Positions 55,177 through 63,590 of a DNA stretch of 64,000 nucleotides are shown one piece after another. The number at the start of each line of letters is the position of its first letter. The stretch's first letter is position 1. The position numbers and the translations under genes are program-made. Below the pieces are notes generated by a model that had not been told where the DNA came from, did not search any database, and was given only the letters and a program-made list of their open reading frames with translations. The stretch spans positions 186,001 to 250,000 of the forward strand of contig JAKSKX010000002.1 in NCBI GenBank assembly GCA_024401535.1, written 5' to 3'. This DNA comes from Paludibacteraceae bacterium. Lineage in GTDB: Bacteria > Bacteroidota > Bacteroidia > Bacteroidales > Paludibacteraceae.

Positions 55177-56073
55177 TTAAACAAGAGCCTTTACAAGTGC
55201 CTCTCTGTCTCCGGCAAGAAGATCCATAGGTGCAATCTCAGGAAGAGTGTAGCAACCAGGGTTCTGCTTAACAACTGCACGGGCGCAAGAAACAAGCACC
55301 TGAGCTGTTAGGGCTGGATTGTTGATCTTCATAGAGAACGAGAAGTTCTGGTTCTGAGTCTTACCGCTAACACCCTTGCGCTCAAGAAGAACACCGTGGC
55401 CCATGTCACGAACGTCATCAACACTTGCTACAGGAATAACGTGAGTCTCGTCGTGTGCGAAATAGTCGTCAGCCTTGATAGCCTTAGTAACCTCCTCAAG
55501 TGTAGCACCTTCCTCAAGCTCTACGTAAACCATACGGCGATGTACGCTTGTTCCCAAAGGAATAGTCATAGAAAGAGCATTCTTAACACCCTTCTTTGAA
55601 CGGGCAACTACCGAGTGACCCATACTCATACCAGGACCAAAGTTAGTATAAGTGATACCCTTAGGAGCCATAGCCATAAGAAGTGTACGGATTACAGAGT
55701 CTGTACCTGGATCCCAACCAGCAGATATGATAGCAGCAGTCTTACCCTTCTTTCCAGACTCAGCAAGCTTCTGGCGAAGATCCCAAACACCACCGTGAAT
55801 ATCATAACTATCAACTGTACAGATACCCTTCTCTAGCAAAGCAGGAGCAACAGCAGGGATGTCACGAGTTGGAGTACAAAGGATAGCAACATCAACCTTG
55901 CCAAGCTCATCAATATTTGAAACTACCTTCAAATCCTTAATCTCTGCAGGTACATCGCTAGGGTTTCTTCTTACTACGCCAGCAATCTCCATGTCACTAG
56001 CCTCTCTCAAAGCCTCTACTGAGTATCTTCCGATGTTGCCGTATCCGACAACTGCCACTCTAAGTTTTTCCAT
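55177..56073 (-). CDS. ddh: meso-Diaminopimelate dehydrogenase
   Basis: The N-terminal NADPH site VAVVGYGNIGRYSVEALRE is followed by DSYDIHGGVWDLR and SAGWDPGTDSVIRTL, the substrate-site loops of Ddh. The enzyme makes meso-DAP from tetrahydrodipicolinate and ammonia with NADPH, supplying peptidoglycan cross-links in a one-step lysine-branch variant found in Bacteroidota. Length 298 aa is standard. It is encoded between gdhA and maeB. Confidence 0.96.
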   Translation of the reverse strand: MEKLRVAVVGYGNIGRYSVEALREASDMEIAGVVRRNPSDVPAEIKDLKVVSNIDELGKVDVAILCTPTRDIPAVAPALLEKGICTVDSYDIHGGVWDLRQKLAESGKKGKTAAIISAGWDPGTDSVIRTLLMAMAPKGITYTNFGPGMSMGHSVVARSKKGVKNALSMTIPLGTSVHRRMVYVELEEGATLEEVTKAIKADDYFAHDETHVIPVASVDDVRDMGHGVLLERKGVSGKTQNQNFSFSMKINNPALTAQVLVSCARAVVKQNPGCYTLPEIAPMDLLAGDREALVKALV

Positions 56074-56126
56074 TGTTATATCTCAATTTTTTATTTCGTT
56101 GTTTCTGTGATAATTATAAAAGGGAA

Positions 56127-56157
56127 AAGAACGGGCGAGAGCTTCTCGCCCGTTCTT
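56127..56157 (-). terminator. Terminator of gdhA
   Basis: Perfect 14-bp stem with a 3-nt loop (56127-56140 and 56144-56157), followed by TTTTCCC on the minus strand; the strongest hairpin of its kind in the window. Confidence 0.9.
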
Positions 56158-56184
56158 ACCTATATAAGGTATATCATTTACTAA

Positions 56185-57543
56185 TTAGCAAAGACCCTGA
56201 GCAAGCATTGCGTCAGCAACCTTAACGAATCCAGCGATGTTAGCACCCTTAACGTAGTTAACTGTACCGTCAGCCTCTGTTCCGTACTTAACGCAGTTGT
56301 CGTGGATGTTCTTCATGATGTCGAACAACTTCTTGTCAACCTCCTCAGCTGTCCATGAAAGACGAGCAGAGTTCTGACACATCTCAAGACCTGAAGTTGC
56401 AACACCACCAGCGTTAGAAGCCTTACCTGGAGCGTAAAGAATCTTAGCAGCGATGAATGCCTCAACTGCACCGATAGTAGAAGGCATGTTAGCACCCTCT
56501 GCTACACACTTAACACCCTTTGCAAGAAGTGCCTTTGCATCAGCCTCATCAAGCTCATTCTGAGTTGCACATGGCATAGCGATATCAAGAGACTTGATCT
56601 CAGCAATCTGCCAAGGACGCTGGTTCTCGTAGTACTTAGCTGAAGGATACTTAGCAGCGTACTCCTTGATACGACCACGCTTAACATTCTTCAAATCGAA
56701 GATGAATGCAAGCTTCTCTGCATCGATACCGTCTGCATCGTAGATAGTACCGTTAGAGTCAGAAACTGTAAGAACCTTAGCACCTAGCTGAGTACACTTC
56801 TCAACAGCGTACTGTGCTACGTTACCTGAACCAGAGATAGCAACAGTCTTACCCTTCAAAGTATCACCCTTAGTTGCAAGCATATTCTGAGCGAAGTATG
56901 TTGTACCGTAACCAGTTGCCTCAGGACGGATCAAAGAACCACCGAACTGAAGACCCTTACCAGTTAGAACACCAGTAAACTCGTTACGAAGTCTCTTGTA
57001 CTGACCGAACATGTAACCAACCTCACGAGCACCTGTACCTATATCACCTGCAGGAACGTCTGTATCAGCTCCGATGTGCTTTGAAAGCTCTGTCATGAAG
57101 CTCTGACAGAAACGCATAACCTCGTTGTCTGACTTACCCTTAGGGTCGAAGTCTGAACCACCTTTACCACCACCCATAGGAAGAGTAGTCAAAGAGTTCT
57201 TAAGAACCTGCTCGAAAGCAAGGAACTTCAAAAGACCAAGGTTTACTGAAGGGTGAAGACGGATACCGCCTTTGTAAGGTCCGATAGCTGAGTTCATCTG
57301 AACGCGGAAACCACGGTTGATCTGGAACTCTCCCTTATCATCGATCCAAGGAACACGGAAGATGATTACTCTCTCAGGCTCGCACATTCTCTCAAGAATC
57401 TTAGCCTCTTTGTACTTAGGATTTGCCTCGATGAATGGTAGCAAGCTCTCTACTACCTCACGTACAGCCTGGTGGAATGTCTCCTCACCTGGATTCTTAG
57501 CGATAATCTTCGCCATGAAATCCTCAACCATCTTGTTGCTCAT
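56185..57543 (-). CDS. gdhA: NADP-specific glutamate dehydrogenase
   Basis: The 452-aa protein has the GDH signature around LPMGGGKGGSDFDPKGKSD (catalytic Lys) and GPYKGGIRLHPSVN, and the NADP-binding VAISGSGNVAQYAVEK. It assimilates ammonia onto 2-oxoglutarate with NADPH. Serine at the end of the second Rossmann strand (DSNG) is consistent with NADP preference but not decisive. A clear Bacteroidota promoter lies about 90 nt upstream. Confidence 0.97.
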   Translation of the reverse strand: MSNKMVEDFMAKIIAKNPGEETFHQAVREVVESLLPFIEANPKYKEAKILERMCEPERVIIFRVPWIDDKGEFQINRGFRVQMNSAIGPYKGGIRLHPSVNLGLLKFLAFEQVLKNSLTTLPMGGGKGGSDFDPKGKSDNEVMRFCQSFMTELSKHIGADTDVPAGDIGTGAREVGYMFGQYKRLRNEFTGVLTGKGLQFGGSLIRPEATGYGTTYFAQNMLATKGDTLKGKTVAISGSGNVAQYAVEKCTQLGAKVLTVSDSNGTIYDADGIDAEKLAFIFDLKNVKRGRIKEYAAKYPSAKYYENQRPWQIAEIKSLDIAMPCATQNELDEADAKALLAKGVKCVAEGANMPSTIGAVEAFIAAKILYAPGKASNAGGVATSGLEMCQNSARLSWTAEEVDKKLFDIMKNIHDNCVKYGTEADGTVNYVKGANIAGFVKVADAMLAQGLC

Positions 57544-57633
57544 GTTATAAATTTCTTTAAAAGTTTTATGTATCTTTTTCTAAAATTGAGATTTGAACCC
57601 TTTTCCAAGGTATTCTTACCTCTTGTTCGTTTG

Positions 57634-57664
57634 CAAAATTAAAGTAATAATTCGTTTTTCCAAA
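57634..57664 (-). promoter_or_regulatory. Bacteroidota promoter of gdhA
   Basis: -33 TTTG (57661-57664), 19-nt spacer, -7 TAATTTTG (57634-57641) on the minus strand, an exact consensus match, same layout and spacing as the thrS promoter. The 5' untranslated region would be about 85 nt. Confidence 0.82.
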
Positions 57665-58300
57665 GAAAAATACATAAAAAATTTCAAAAAAGTAGAAAAA
57701 ATATAGTTTTTATGTCTTTTATGTAACAAATTGTGACCTTTCAGGCCTTCTATCACATAAAAATGTAAGATTTCCCATTTGATTTGTTTTACACCAACGG
57801 CCTTTGGGGACTAAAACAAAGAATAATGTAAGCGCAATCACACTATTTATTGTCATTTTGTAACCAATTACACGTTTGCATTAGCAAAAAGAACTATTTT
57901 TAATGAAGTCTCAACATAAGCGGCTGAATGTTTAGATGGGGGAAAATCCGTTATTTGTGTTTTTTTAATAACAGGAGTATGATATGAAGAACGCAAAAGG
58001 GATTTTTTCGTAAAACAGAAACACTGGCAACTATGACAAATATAGGAATTAAGCTGCTCTGTTCAAAGGGCCAATATACATTTTCCCAATGGCCGGCTGT
58101 CTTTCCCTTTCACTAGGAAACTCAAGTCTATTGACATCCAAATGTATGCCGTTTTCAAACACACAAACGGCTTAGATGGAATGCTTGACATTAATGACTT
58201 TTTACAAAATTCAAATGTTACACAGTCGTCTTTCGATTCCTTTCTCCATAACATGCCTTCCTAATCAAAATTAAAGTATATATTTGCACAGGAAACGTCA
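57665..58300. other. Gene-free region between gdhA and the small membrane protein
   Basis: Nothing convincing is coded in about 640 nt. A 7-bp hairpin (GCCGTTT/AAACGGC) is at 58148-58171. A -7 box TATATTTG at 58279-58286 probably serves the next gene. Confidence 0.5.
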
Positions 58301-58879
58301 ATGTTTGAGAAAACTCTTATGGTAATAGATGAATTAACTGAGAAATTTAACAATAATTTGAGAGAGCCTCAAGGTGTATTAGATAGATGGGAAGTTATTT
58401 TGACAGCCTCATCTATGATTATGTGTATGTACACGGATTTACTTTTTGACAAAACACTAGTACATTGGAGTATTATACTGCCATTTATTTTATCAGGTAT
58501 CTTGCTAGCAGTTTTCGGAATTAAGTTCATCAAACGAGGTTTAGGCCTATACTTTGTCTTAGGCTTCAATCTTTTCAGCACTGGATTGATGGCTTTTCTG
58601 TTTATAAACGACCATTGGGCTGACAGAACTGTTCCTGCAAGACTAGAAAAGTACGAAATAATCGAGATATCTAGACATAGAAACAAAAGTTGCCATTACT
58701 TATCTTATGAAATCAAGACAGACTACGGAACAAAAGAACTGGAGTTCAGAGTTCCGAGGCTATATGAAATTGATGATGAGAATTTGGGGAAGACGATGGA
58801 ACTTAGTGTTTATGATGGTCTGCTGGGGCTTCCTGTATTTGATAAGGCGTCTTTAAGGGAGAAAAAATCAACTCTTTGA
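58301..58879 (+). CDS. Hypothetical membrane protein
   Basis: A 192-aa protein with a basic N-terminal segment and three or four hydrophobic helices (about residues 28-48, 54-76, 82-105) followed by a soluble C-terminal domain of about 80 residues. No family is recognised. Its stop overlaps that of the ion-channel gene by 12 nt, tail to tail. A TATATTTG -7 box lies 15 nt before the ATG. Confidence 0.65.
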   Translation: MFEKTLMVIDELTEKFNNNLREPQGVLDRWEVILTASSMIMCMYTDLLFDKTLVHWSIILPFILSGILLAVFGIKFIKRGLGLYFVLGFNLFSTGLMAFLFINDHWADRTVPARLEKYEIIEISRHRNKSCHYLSYEIKTDYGTKELEFRVPRLYEIDDENLGKTMELSVYDGLLGLPVFDKASLREKKSTL

Positions 58880-59713
58880 TTGATTCTCATTCTTCTCCTC
58901 TAACTTTTTCTCAAGTCTCTCTATAGTTTGCTGAAGCGCACAGATTTGCTTTGACAACTCCTCGTTAGTGACATTCTTATAGTTAGGCTCGCTGTCCTTT
59001 ACTTCTTCCTCATCCTCATAAGGCAGGTTACCAACAGCGTTCACTACCACTCCGACAACTACATTCAAAACGATGTACGAAGAAATCATTACAAACGGCA
59101 CAAAGTAACACCATGCCCAAGGATGAACCTCCATTACCGGACGAGCTATTCCCATAGACCAGCTTTCGAGAGTTGTAACCTGGAACAATGTATAGACTGT
59201 CTCGCCCAAAGTACCGAACCATTGCGGGAAAGTCTCGTGAAACAAGTTCTGTCCCATGATACCGAAGATATAGAACACAATCATCAGCAACACTGCCGCC
59301 CAAAACACATGAGGTGCAGAAACAAGGATTGCTGAGATTATATGTCTAAGCTTCTTCATCGAAGAGAGAAGTCGCAACGCTCTCAAAACACGGAACACAC
59401 GGAAAGAAGTTGCCGCCCCACCTGTAGGGAACAGCGCCATAACAACCAAAAGGAAATCAAATATATTCCAACCGCTCAAAAAGAATCTCCATCCGTTAGC
59501 AATCAATCGCATGATAATCTCTATGGTAAAGATAACCACACAAGCCGAGAGTGTAAACTCCAAAACACCTCCGAACTCGGCACATATAGAGTCACTCGTA
59601 ATAAGTCCGAGAACAATAGAGTTCAACAAAATAATCAAGACAATAGAATTCTTGAAAATCTTGTTTTGAGTTATGCGCTTGAAGAATGATTGTACTTCGT
59701 TGAATATTTCCAT
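58868..59713 (-). CDS. Voltage-gated cation channel (NaChBac-like ion transporter)
   Basis: A 281-aa, six-helix channel. The S4 sensor with repeated Arg (VFRVLRALRLL) is at about residues 103-113, S5-S6 follow, and the selectivity filter is TLESWSM, typical of bacterial sodium channels (BacNav). The C-terminal region is a coiled-coil (LSKQICALQQTIERLEKKLEE), used for tetramer assembly. It probably passes Na+ (Ca2+ is possible) across the inner membrane. Its stop overlaps the neighbouring hypothetical gene by 12 nt. Confidence 0.9.
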   Translation of the reverse strand: MEIFNEVQSFFKRITQNKIFKNSIVLIILLNSIVLGLITSDSICAEFGGVLEFTLSACVVIFTIEIIMRLIANGWRFFLSGWNIFDFLLVVMALFPTGGAATSFRVFRVLRALRLLSSMKKLRHIISAILVSAPHVFWAAVLLMIVFYIFGIMGQNLFHETFPQWFGTLGETVYTLFQVTTLESWSMGIARPVMEVHPWAWCYFVPFVMISSYIVLNVVVGVVVNAVGNLPYEDEEEVKDSEPNYKNVTNEELSKQICALQQTIERLEKKLEEKNENQSKS

Positions 59714-59732
59714 AATCGTACTTAGTTAAAGT

Positions 59733-60695
59733 CTAAATCTTCCCGTTCTTGGAAAACTTATACATCTGGTATGAATTAAATGAGTTCTGCCAAATACTGT
59801 AGAAACCTCCTGCAATAGAAGAAATAGGCGAAAGAAAATTCGAACCGAGCCAAATAATAAAGACCGTATTTCTTTGAGCCAACCCTTGACCGGCACCTAT
59901 CTTCTCTCCGTACATTCCTCCCAACTTCTTACCGAAAAAGAAAAGGATGAAGCAAACAAGCATAGAGACCAGAGCTATGGCAACCTCTACCGAAACCGGG
60001 AAGTTACTAGTCAAAATGAATCTCATTGTCATAGCCAAAGCCAGACACATAGCTACAGCCCACAAATACATTGGAAGATTGCGGAAACTTGAAAGAAAAG
60101 TAGAAACTGCAGGCTTAAATCTCTGCGTCAAATAGGCAAGAGCCAAAGGAATTACAAGCAAAGGCGTAACCCTCTTCAAAATAAGAAGGAATGTTCCCAA
60201 AACATCTGTTTCTTGAGACATAAGGGGCAACAAAACAGGGACACAGAACGCAGTAATAAGGTTAGATATGATTGTATAGGCAGTAGTAGTCTCTGAATTT
60301 CCTCCGAATCGGGTTGTAAGTACAACAACACTACCAGTAGCAGTTGGGCTTGCAAGACAAATGAAAGCCGCCTGAAGGAGTACCTGAACAACCTCATCAG
60401 TGACAAAATGCAGAACAACTGCAATCAGTACCATAAAAGCAATCTGGAAAACAGAAAGGACAAGGTGCCATCGAGTAAACTTAACGTCTCGCAGATTCAC
60501 CTTGCAGAACGTCACATACAGCATAGCAAACACCATTGTCGGTATAATGAAATCTATGAAAGCACGGACAGAAGCCTTTGTCTCTACCGACAAAGGTAAT
60601 TCTCTATATATAAGATAGGAAGCGATGCCCACAACCATTGCCACAGCCATCGCCCAAGACTTTAAAAACTTATTTATTCTATCAAGCAATATCAT
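59733..60695 (-). CDS. BASS family (bile acid:Na+ symporter-like) transporter
   Basis: A 320-aa membrane protein with about ten helices. The central CLASPTATGSVVVLTTRFGGNS and terminal AQRNTVFIIWLGSNFLSP motifs resemble the bile-acid/sodium symporter fold. The cargo is not decided by sequence; organic anions, pantoate-like or keto acids are possible. It is encoded 19 nt upstream of the channel gene (same strand) and 6 nt downstream of rimO, forming a minus-strand block. Confidence 0.75.
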   Translation of the reverse strand: MILLDRINKFLKSWAMAVAMVVGIASYLIYRELPLSVETKASVRAFIDFIIPTMVFAMLYVTFCKVNLRDVKFTRWHLVLSVFQIAFMVLIAVVLHFVTDEVVQVLLQAAFICLASPTATGSVVVLTTRFGGNSETTTAYTIISNLITAFCVPVLLPLMSQETDVLGTFLLILKRVTPLLVIPLALAYLTQRFKPAVSTFLSSFRNLPMYLWAVAMCLALAMTMRFILTSNFPVSVEVAIALVSMLVCFILFFFGKKLGGMYGEKIGAGQGLAQRNTVFIIWLGSNFLSPISSIAGGFYSIWQNSFNSYQMYKFSKNGKI

Positions 60696-60701
60696 TTGCC
60701 A

Positions 60702-61997
60702 CTACCTCACTTCACCAAACAATTCAAACTCCTCAGCATCAGTGATATATACATCATAGAACTCTCCAATCTTCAAATCCTTGTCCTTCTTTATAAGCAC
60801 CTCCGGATCAACCTCTGGAGAGTCAAATTCTGTACGTCCGATAAAATAATCAGGCTCTTCTCTATCAATAATGACCTTCAAGGTTAAATCCTTCTTTGAA
60901 TAGCTATTCTCGAAAGCAATGCGCTGCTGAACTTTCATAAGTCTGTCAACGCGCTCCTGCTTAACCTCCTCGGGAACATCATCCTTGTAATTATTAGCAG
61001 AGTAAGTACCTTCTTCCTCTGAATAAGGGAATGCTCCCATACGCTCGAACTTCTGTGTCTTGGCAAACTGAACTAGCTCCTCAAAATCTTCGTCAGTCTC
61101 ACCAGGGAAACCTACAAGCAAAGTTGTACGTATATGTATTCCTGGCACTTCCTTACGAACACGGTCAAGAAAATCAAGAGTTTCTGCTTTGGTTATATGA
61201 CGATGCATTCTTGCCAATACATTATCAGAAATATGTTGAAGTGCCACATCAAGGTACTTACATACATTCTTGCGCTCTCTCATCACACGAAGCACATCCC
61301 AAGGGAACTGACTTGGATAGGCATAGTGAAGACGTATCCACTCAACTCCCTCAACATCAGATATACGCTCGATTAGCTCTGACAATTTAAGTTCCTTGTA
61401 CAAATCAAGCCCATAGAATGACAAATCTTGTGCTATGACCTGAAACTCCTTAACTCCCTTAGAGACCAACCATTTTACTTCTTCAACAATTTCCTCTATC
61501 GGACGAGACTTATGGTTTCCTGTTATGATAGGTATTGCGCAATAGGCACAGTGACGGTTACAGCCTTCACTAATTTTCAAATATGCGTAGTGTGATGGTG
61601 TAGTGATTGTTCTCTCGGAACATATCAACTCATCATACGTCTCTCCAAGTTCTTTAAGCAGATCTTGATAGTTGAACTTTCCGAAATATCTATCCACGTC
61701 AGGAATTTCTCCTGGAAGTTCATCAAAGTATCTACCAGACAAACAACCCATTACATAAAGTTTGCTTATCTTTTTTTTCTTTTTAAGTTCGCAGAATTCC
61801 AAGATAGTGTTTATGCTCTCCTCCTTTGCATCTCCGATGAACCCACAAGTATTTATCACGACAATGTCACCCATGATATTGTCTGAATCATGGCGACACC
61901 TATAGCCCACACGTTCAAGCTGGGCACTAAGTTTTTCGGAATCAACAAGGTTTTTTGAGCAACCCAAATTTACAAATTCAACTATCTTATTTTTCAT
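60702..61997 (-). CDS. rimO: Ribosomal protein S12 methylthiotransferase RimO
   Basis: The MTTase N-terminal domain begins with VNLGCSKNLVDSE (first Cys) and has further cysteines in NTCGFI and MGCLSGRY. The radical-SAM motif CNRHCAYCAIP follows. A TRAM domain ends the protein. It adds a methylthio group to Asp of ribosomal protein S12. The protein is of standard length (431 aa) and looks intact. Confidence 0.97.
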   Translation of the reverse strand: MKNKIVEFVNLGCSKNLVDSEKLSAQLERVGYRCRHDSDNIMGDIVVINTCGFIGDAKEESINTILEFCELKKKKKISKLYVMGCLSGRYFDELPGEIPDVDRYFGKFNYQDLLKELGETYDELICSERTITTPSHYAYLKISEGCNRHCAYCAIPIITGNHKSRPIEEIVEEVKWLVSKGVKEFQVIAQDLSFYGLDLYKELKLSELIERISDVEGVEWIRLHYAYPSQFPWDVLRVMRERKNVCKYLDVALQHISDNVLARMHRHITKAETLDFLDRVRKEVPGIHIRTTLLVGFPGETDEDFEELVQFAKTQKFERMGAFPYSEEEGTYSANNYKDDVPEEVKQERVDRLMKVQQRIAFENSYSKKDLTLKVIIDREEPDYFIGRTEFDSPEVDPEVLIKKDKDLKIGEFYDVYITDAEEFELFGEVR

Positions 61998-62099
61998 ATC
62001 AAATTCAAAATGAATGATTTGAACTCTAGTACATCAAAAATTAAAGGGAAGACTGAACCGTCCGCCCTCTAAAATGGAATTATTCTTTTTCTAAAAAAT

Positions 62100-63050
62100 C
62101 TACTGGAAAAGAGAATCTACAAACGCTTGGCGATTGAACACCTGAAGATGGTCTATACCTTCACCAACACCTATGTAGCGAACTGGAATCCTGAACTGGT
62201 CGCTGATACCTATCACCACTCCACCCTTGGCTGTACCATCGAGTTTTGTAATTGCAAGTGACGAGACATCAGTAGCCTTAGTGAACTGCTTTGCCTGTTC
62301 GTACGCATTCTGTCCGGTACTTCCATCCAAAACAAGCATAACATCATGCGGAGCATCAGGAACAATCTTCTTCATAACCTGCTTGATCTTGGTAAGCTCA
62401 TTCATCAAGTTTATTTTATTATGAAGACGTCCGGCAGTATCTATCAATACAACATCAGCACCAATTGAAACTGCAGAAGAAAGAGTGTCATAGGCTACAG
62501 ATGCTGGATCAGATCCCATCTCCTGCTTGATCACAGGACAACCGACACGCTCTCCCCAAACAACAAGCTGTTCCACAGCTGCTGCACGGAAAGTATCCGC
62601 AGCGCCTAGCACCACCTTCTTGCCAGCTTTTGTGTACTGTGCAGCAAGTTTGCCGATAGTCGTTGTCTTTCCTACTCCATTGACACCGACAACCATTATA
62701 ACATAAGGTTTCTTATCCTCAGGCAAAGAGAAGTCGCTTCCGTCGGTAGTATTATTCTCCGCTAGCAGTTCAGCAATTTCCTCGCGCAATATCTTGTTAA
62801 GCTCGTCTGTACCGACATACTTGTCCCTTGCCACACGAGCCTGTATTCTTTCGATAATTCTGAGTGTTGTATCAACGCCTACATCAGATGTAATAAGAAC
62901 CTCCTCCAAATTATCAAGCACTTCATCGTCAACCTTGCTCTTTCCTGCAACGGCACGTGCTATCTTAGAAAAGACACTTTCCTTAGTCTTTTCCAAACCT
63001 TTGTCTAAGGTTTCCTTATTATCCTTTGTAAACCAGCTAAAAAATCCCAT
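62100..63050 (-). CDS. ftsY: Signal recognition particle receptor FtsY
   Basis: The NG domain is complete: GVNGVGKTTTIGKLA (P-loop), DTFRAAAVEQL, DTAGRLHNK and TKLDGTAKGGV. The acidic N-terminal membrane-anchor region is short, as in other Bacteroidota. It receives SRP-ribosome complexes at the inner membrane. A TATCTTTG -7-like box lies at 63075-63082. Confidence 0.97.
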   Translation of the reverse strand: MGFFSWFTKDNKETLDKGLEKTKESVFSKIARAVAGKSKVDDEVLDNLEEVLITSDVGVDTTLRIIERIQARVARDKYVGTDELNKILREEIAELLAENNTTDGSDFSLPEDKKPYVIMVVGVNGVGKTTTIGKLAAQYTKAGKKVVLGAADTFRAAAVEQLVVWGERVGCPVIKQEMGSDPASVAYDTLSSAVSIGADVVLIDTAGRLHNKINLMNELTKIKQVMKKIVPDAPHDVMLVLDGSTGQNAYEQAKQFTKATDVSSLAITKLDGTAKGGVVIGISDQFRIPVRYIGVGEGIDHLQVFNRQAFVDSLFQ

Positions 63051-63102
63051 ATATGTTATTTATGAATTCGCCTGCAAAGATAATAAATTTTGCCGAATAA
63101 AC

Positions 63103-63537
63103 TTATCTGTGAGTGTAATATATATGATCTACGAAAGCAAAAGGATAGTTCACACCATCATAATAGTATGGATCCAAGTGGGTAAATGCAAATCTTACCA
63201 TCACTTCACCGTCACGGAGATTTGGTCTGCCAAGACATTCCTCGACTCTCAAAGGGTTCTCCACTCTCAACACAAGTCCGTAGTATGGATTCTCCCTCAA
63301 TACGATAGCCCAGCCAAAAGTTCCGCCCTTCCACTCCAGACGTCCATAGTAATAGTGGTTTGCGTCGTGAGGATACTGGTACACGAAATCCGGATCGGCA
63401 TAATAATAACCATTGTGGTAGTAGTATCCACTATTTAAGGGAACACCCTCATAATAATGGTCATGATCACTCGTACAAGATGTAAAACTTAAGAAAAGGC
63501 TAACAACGCCCAACAACAAAAAAACTATTCTTTTCAT
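63103..63537 (-). CDS. Tyr/His-rich lipoprotein of unknown function
   Basis: A lipoprotein signal ends at FTSC (Cys21). The mature region is unusually rich in Tyr and His, with clusters such as YYHNGYYYADPDF and YQYPHDANHYYYG. No family is recognised. The histidine-aromatic content might bind metal or a surface partner, but there is no supporting motif. It lies between ftsY and the retropepsin-like gene on the same strand. Confidence 0.7.
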   Translation of the reverse strand: MKRIVFLLLGVVSLFLSFTSCTSDHDHYYEGVPLNSGYYYHNGYYYADPDFVYQYPHDANHYYYGRLEWKGGTFGWAIVLRENPYYGLVLRVENPLRVEECLGRPNLRDGEVMVRFAFTHLDPYYYDGVNYPFAFVDHIYYTHR

Positions 63538-63590
63538 TTTCTATTTATATTCCATATAATGTGGTTGCAAATATCATGCCAATAGCATGG

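Noticed and set aside
57570..57650. tRNA T-arm-like GGGTTCAAATCTC on the minus strand upstream of gdhA
   Set aside because: The surrounding bases do not form an acceptor, D-arm and anticodon arm, and the promoter boxes of gdhA overlap the area.
58063..58254. 63-codon minus-strand frame in the gap after gdhA
   Set aside because: Short, no family, no ribosome-binding or promoter evidence.
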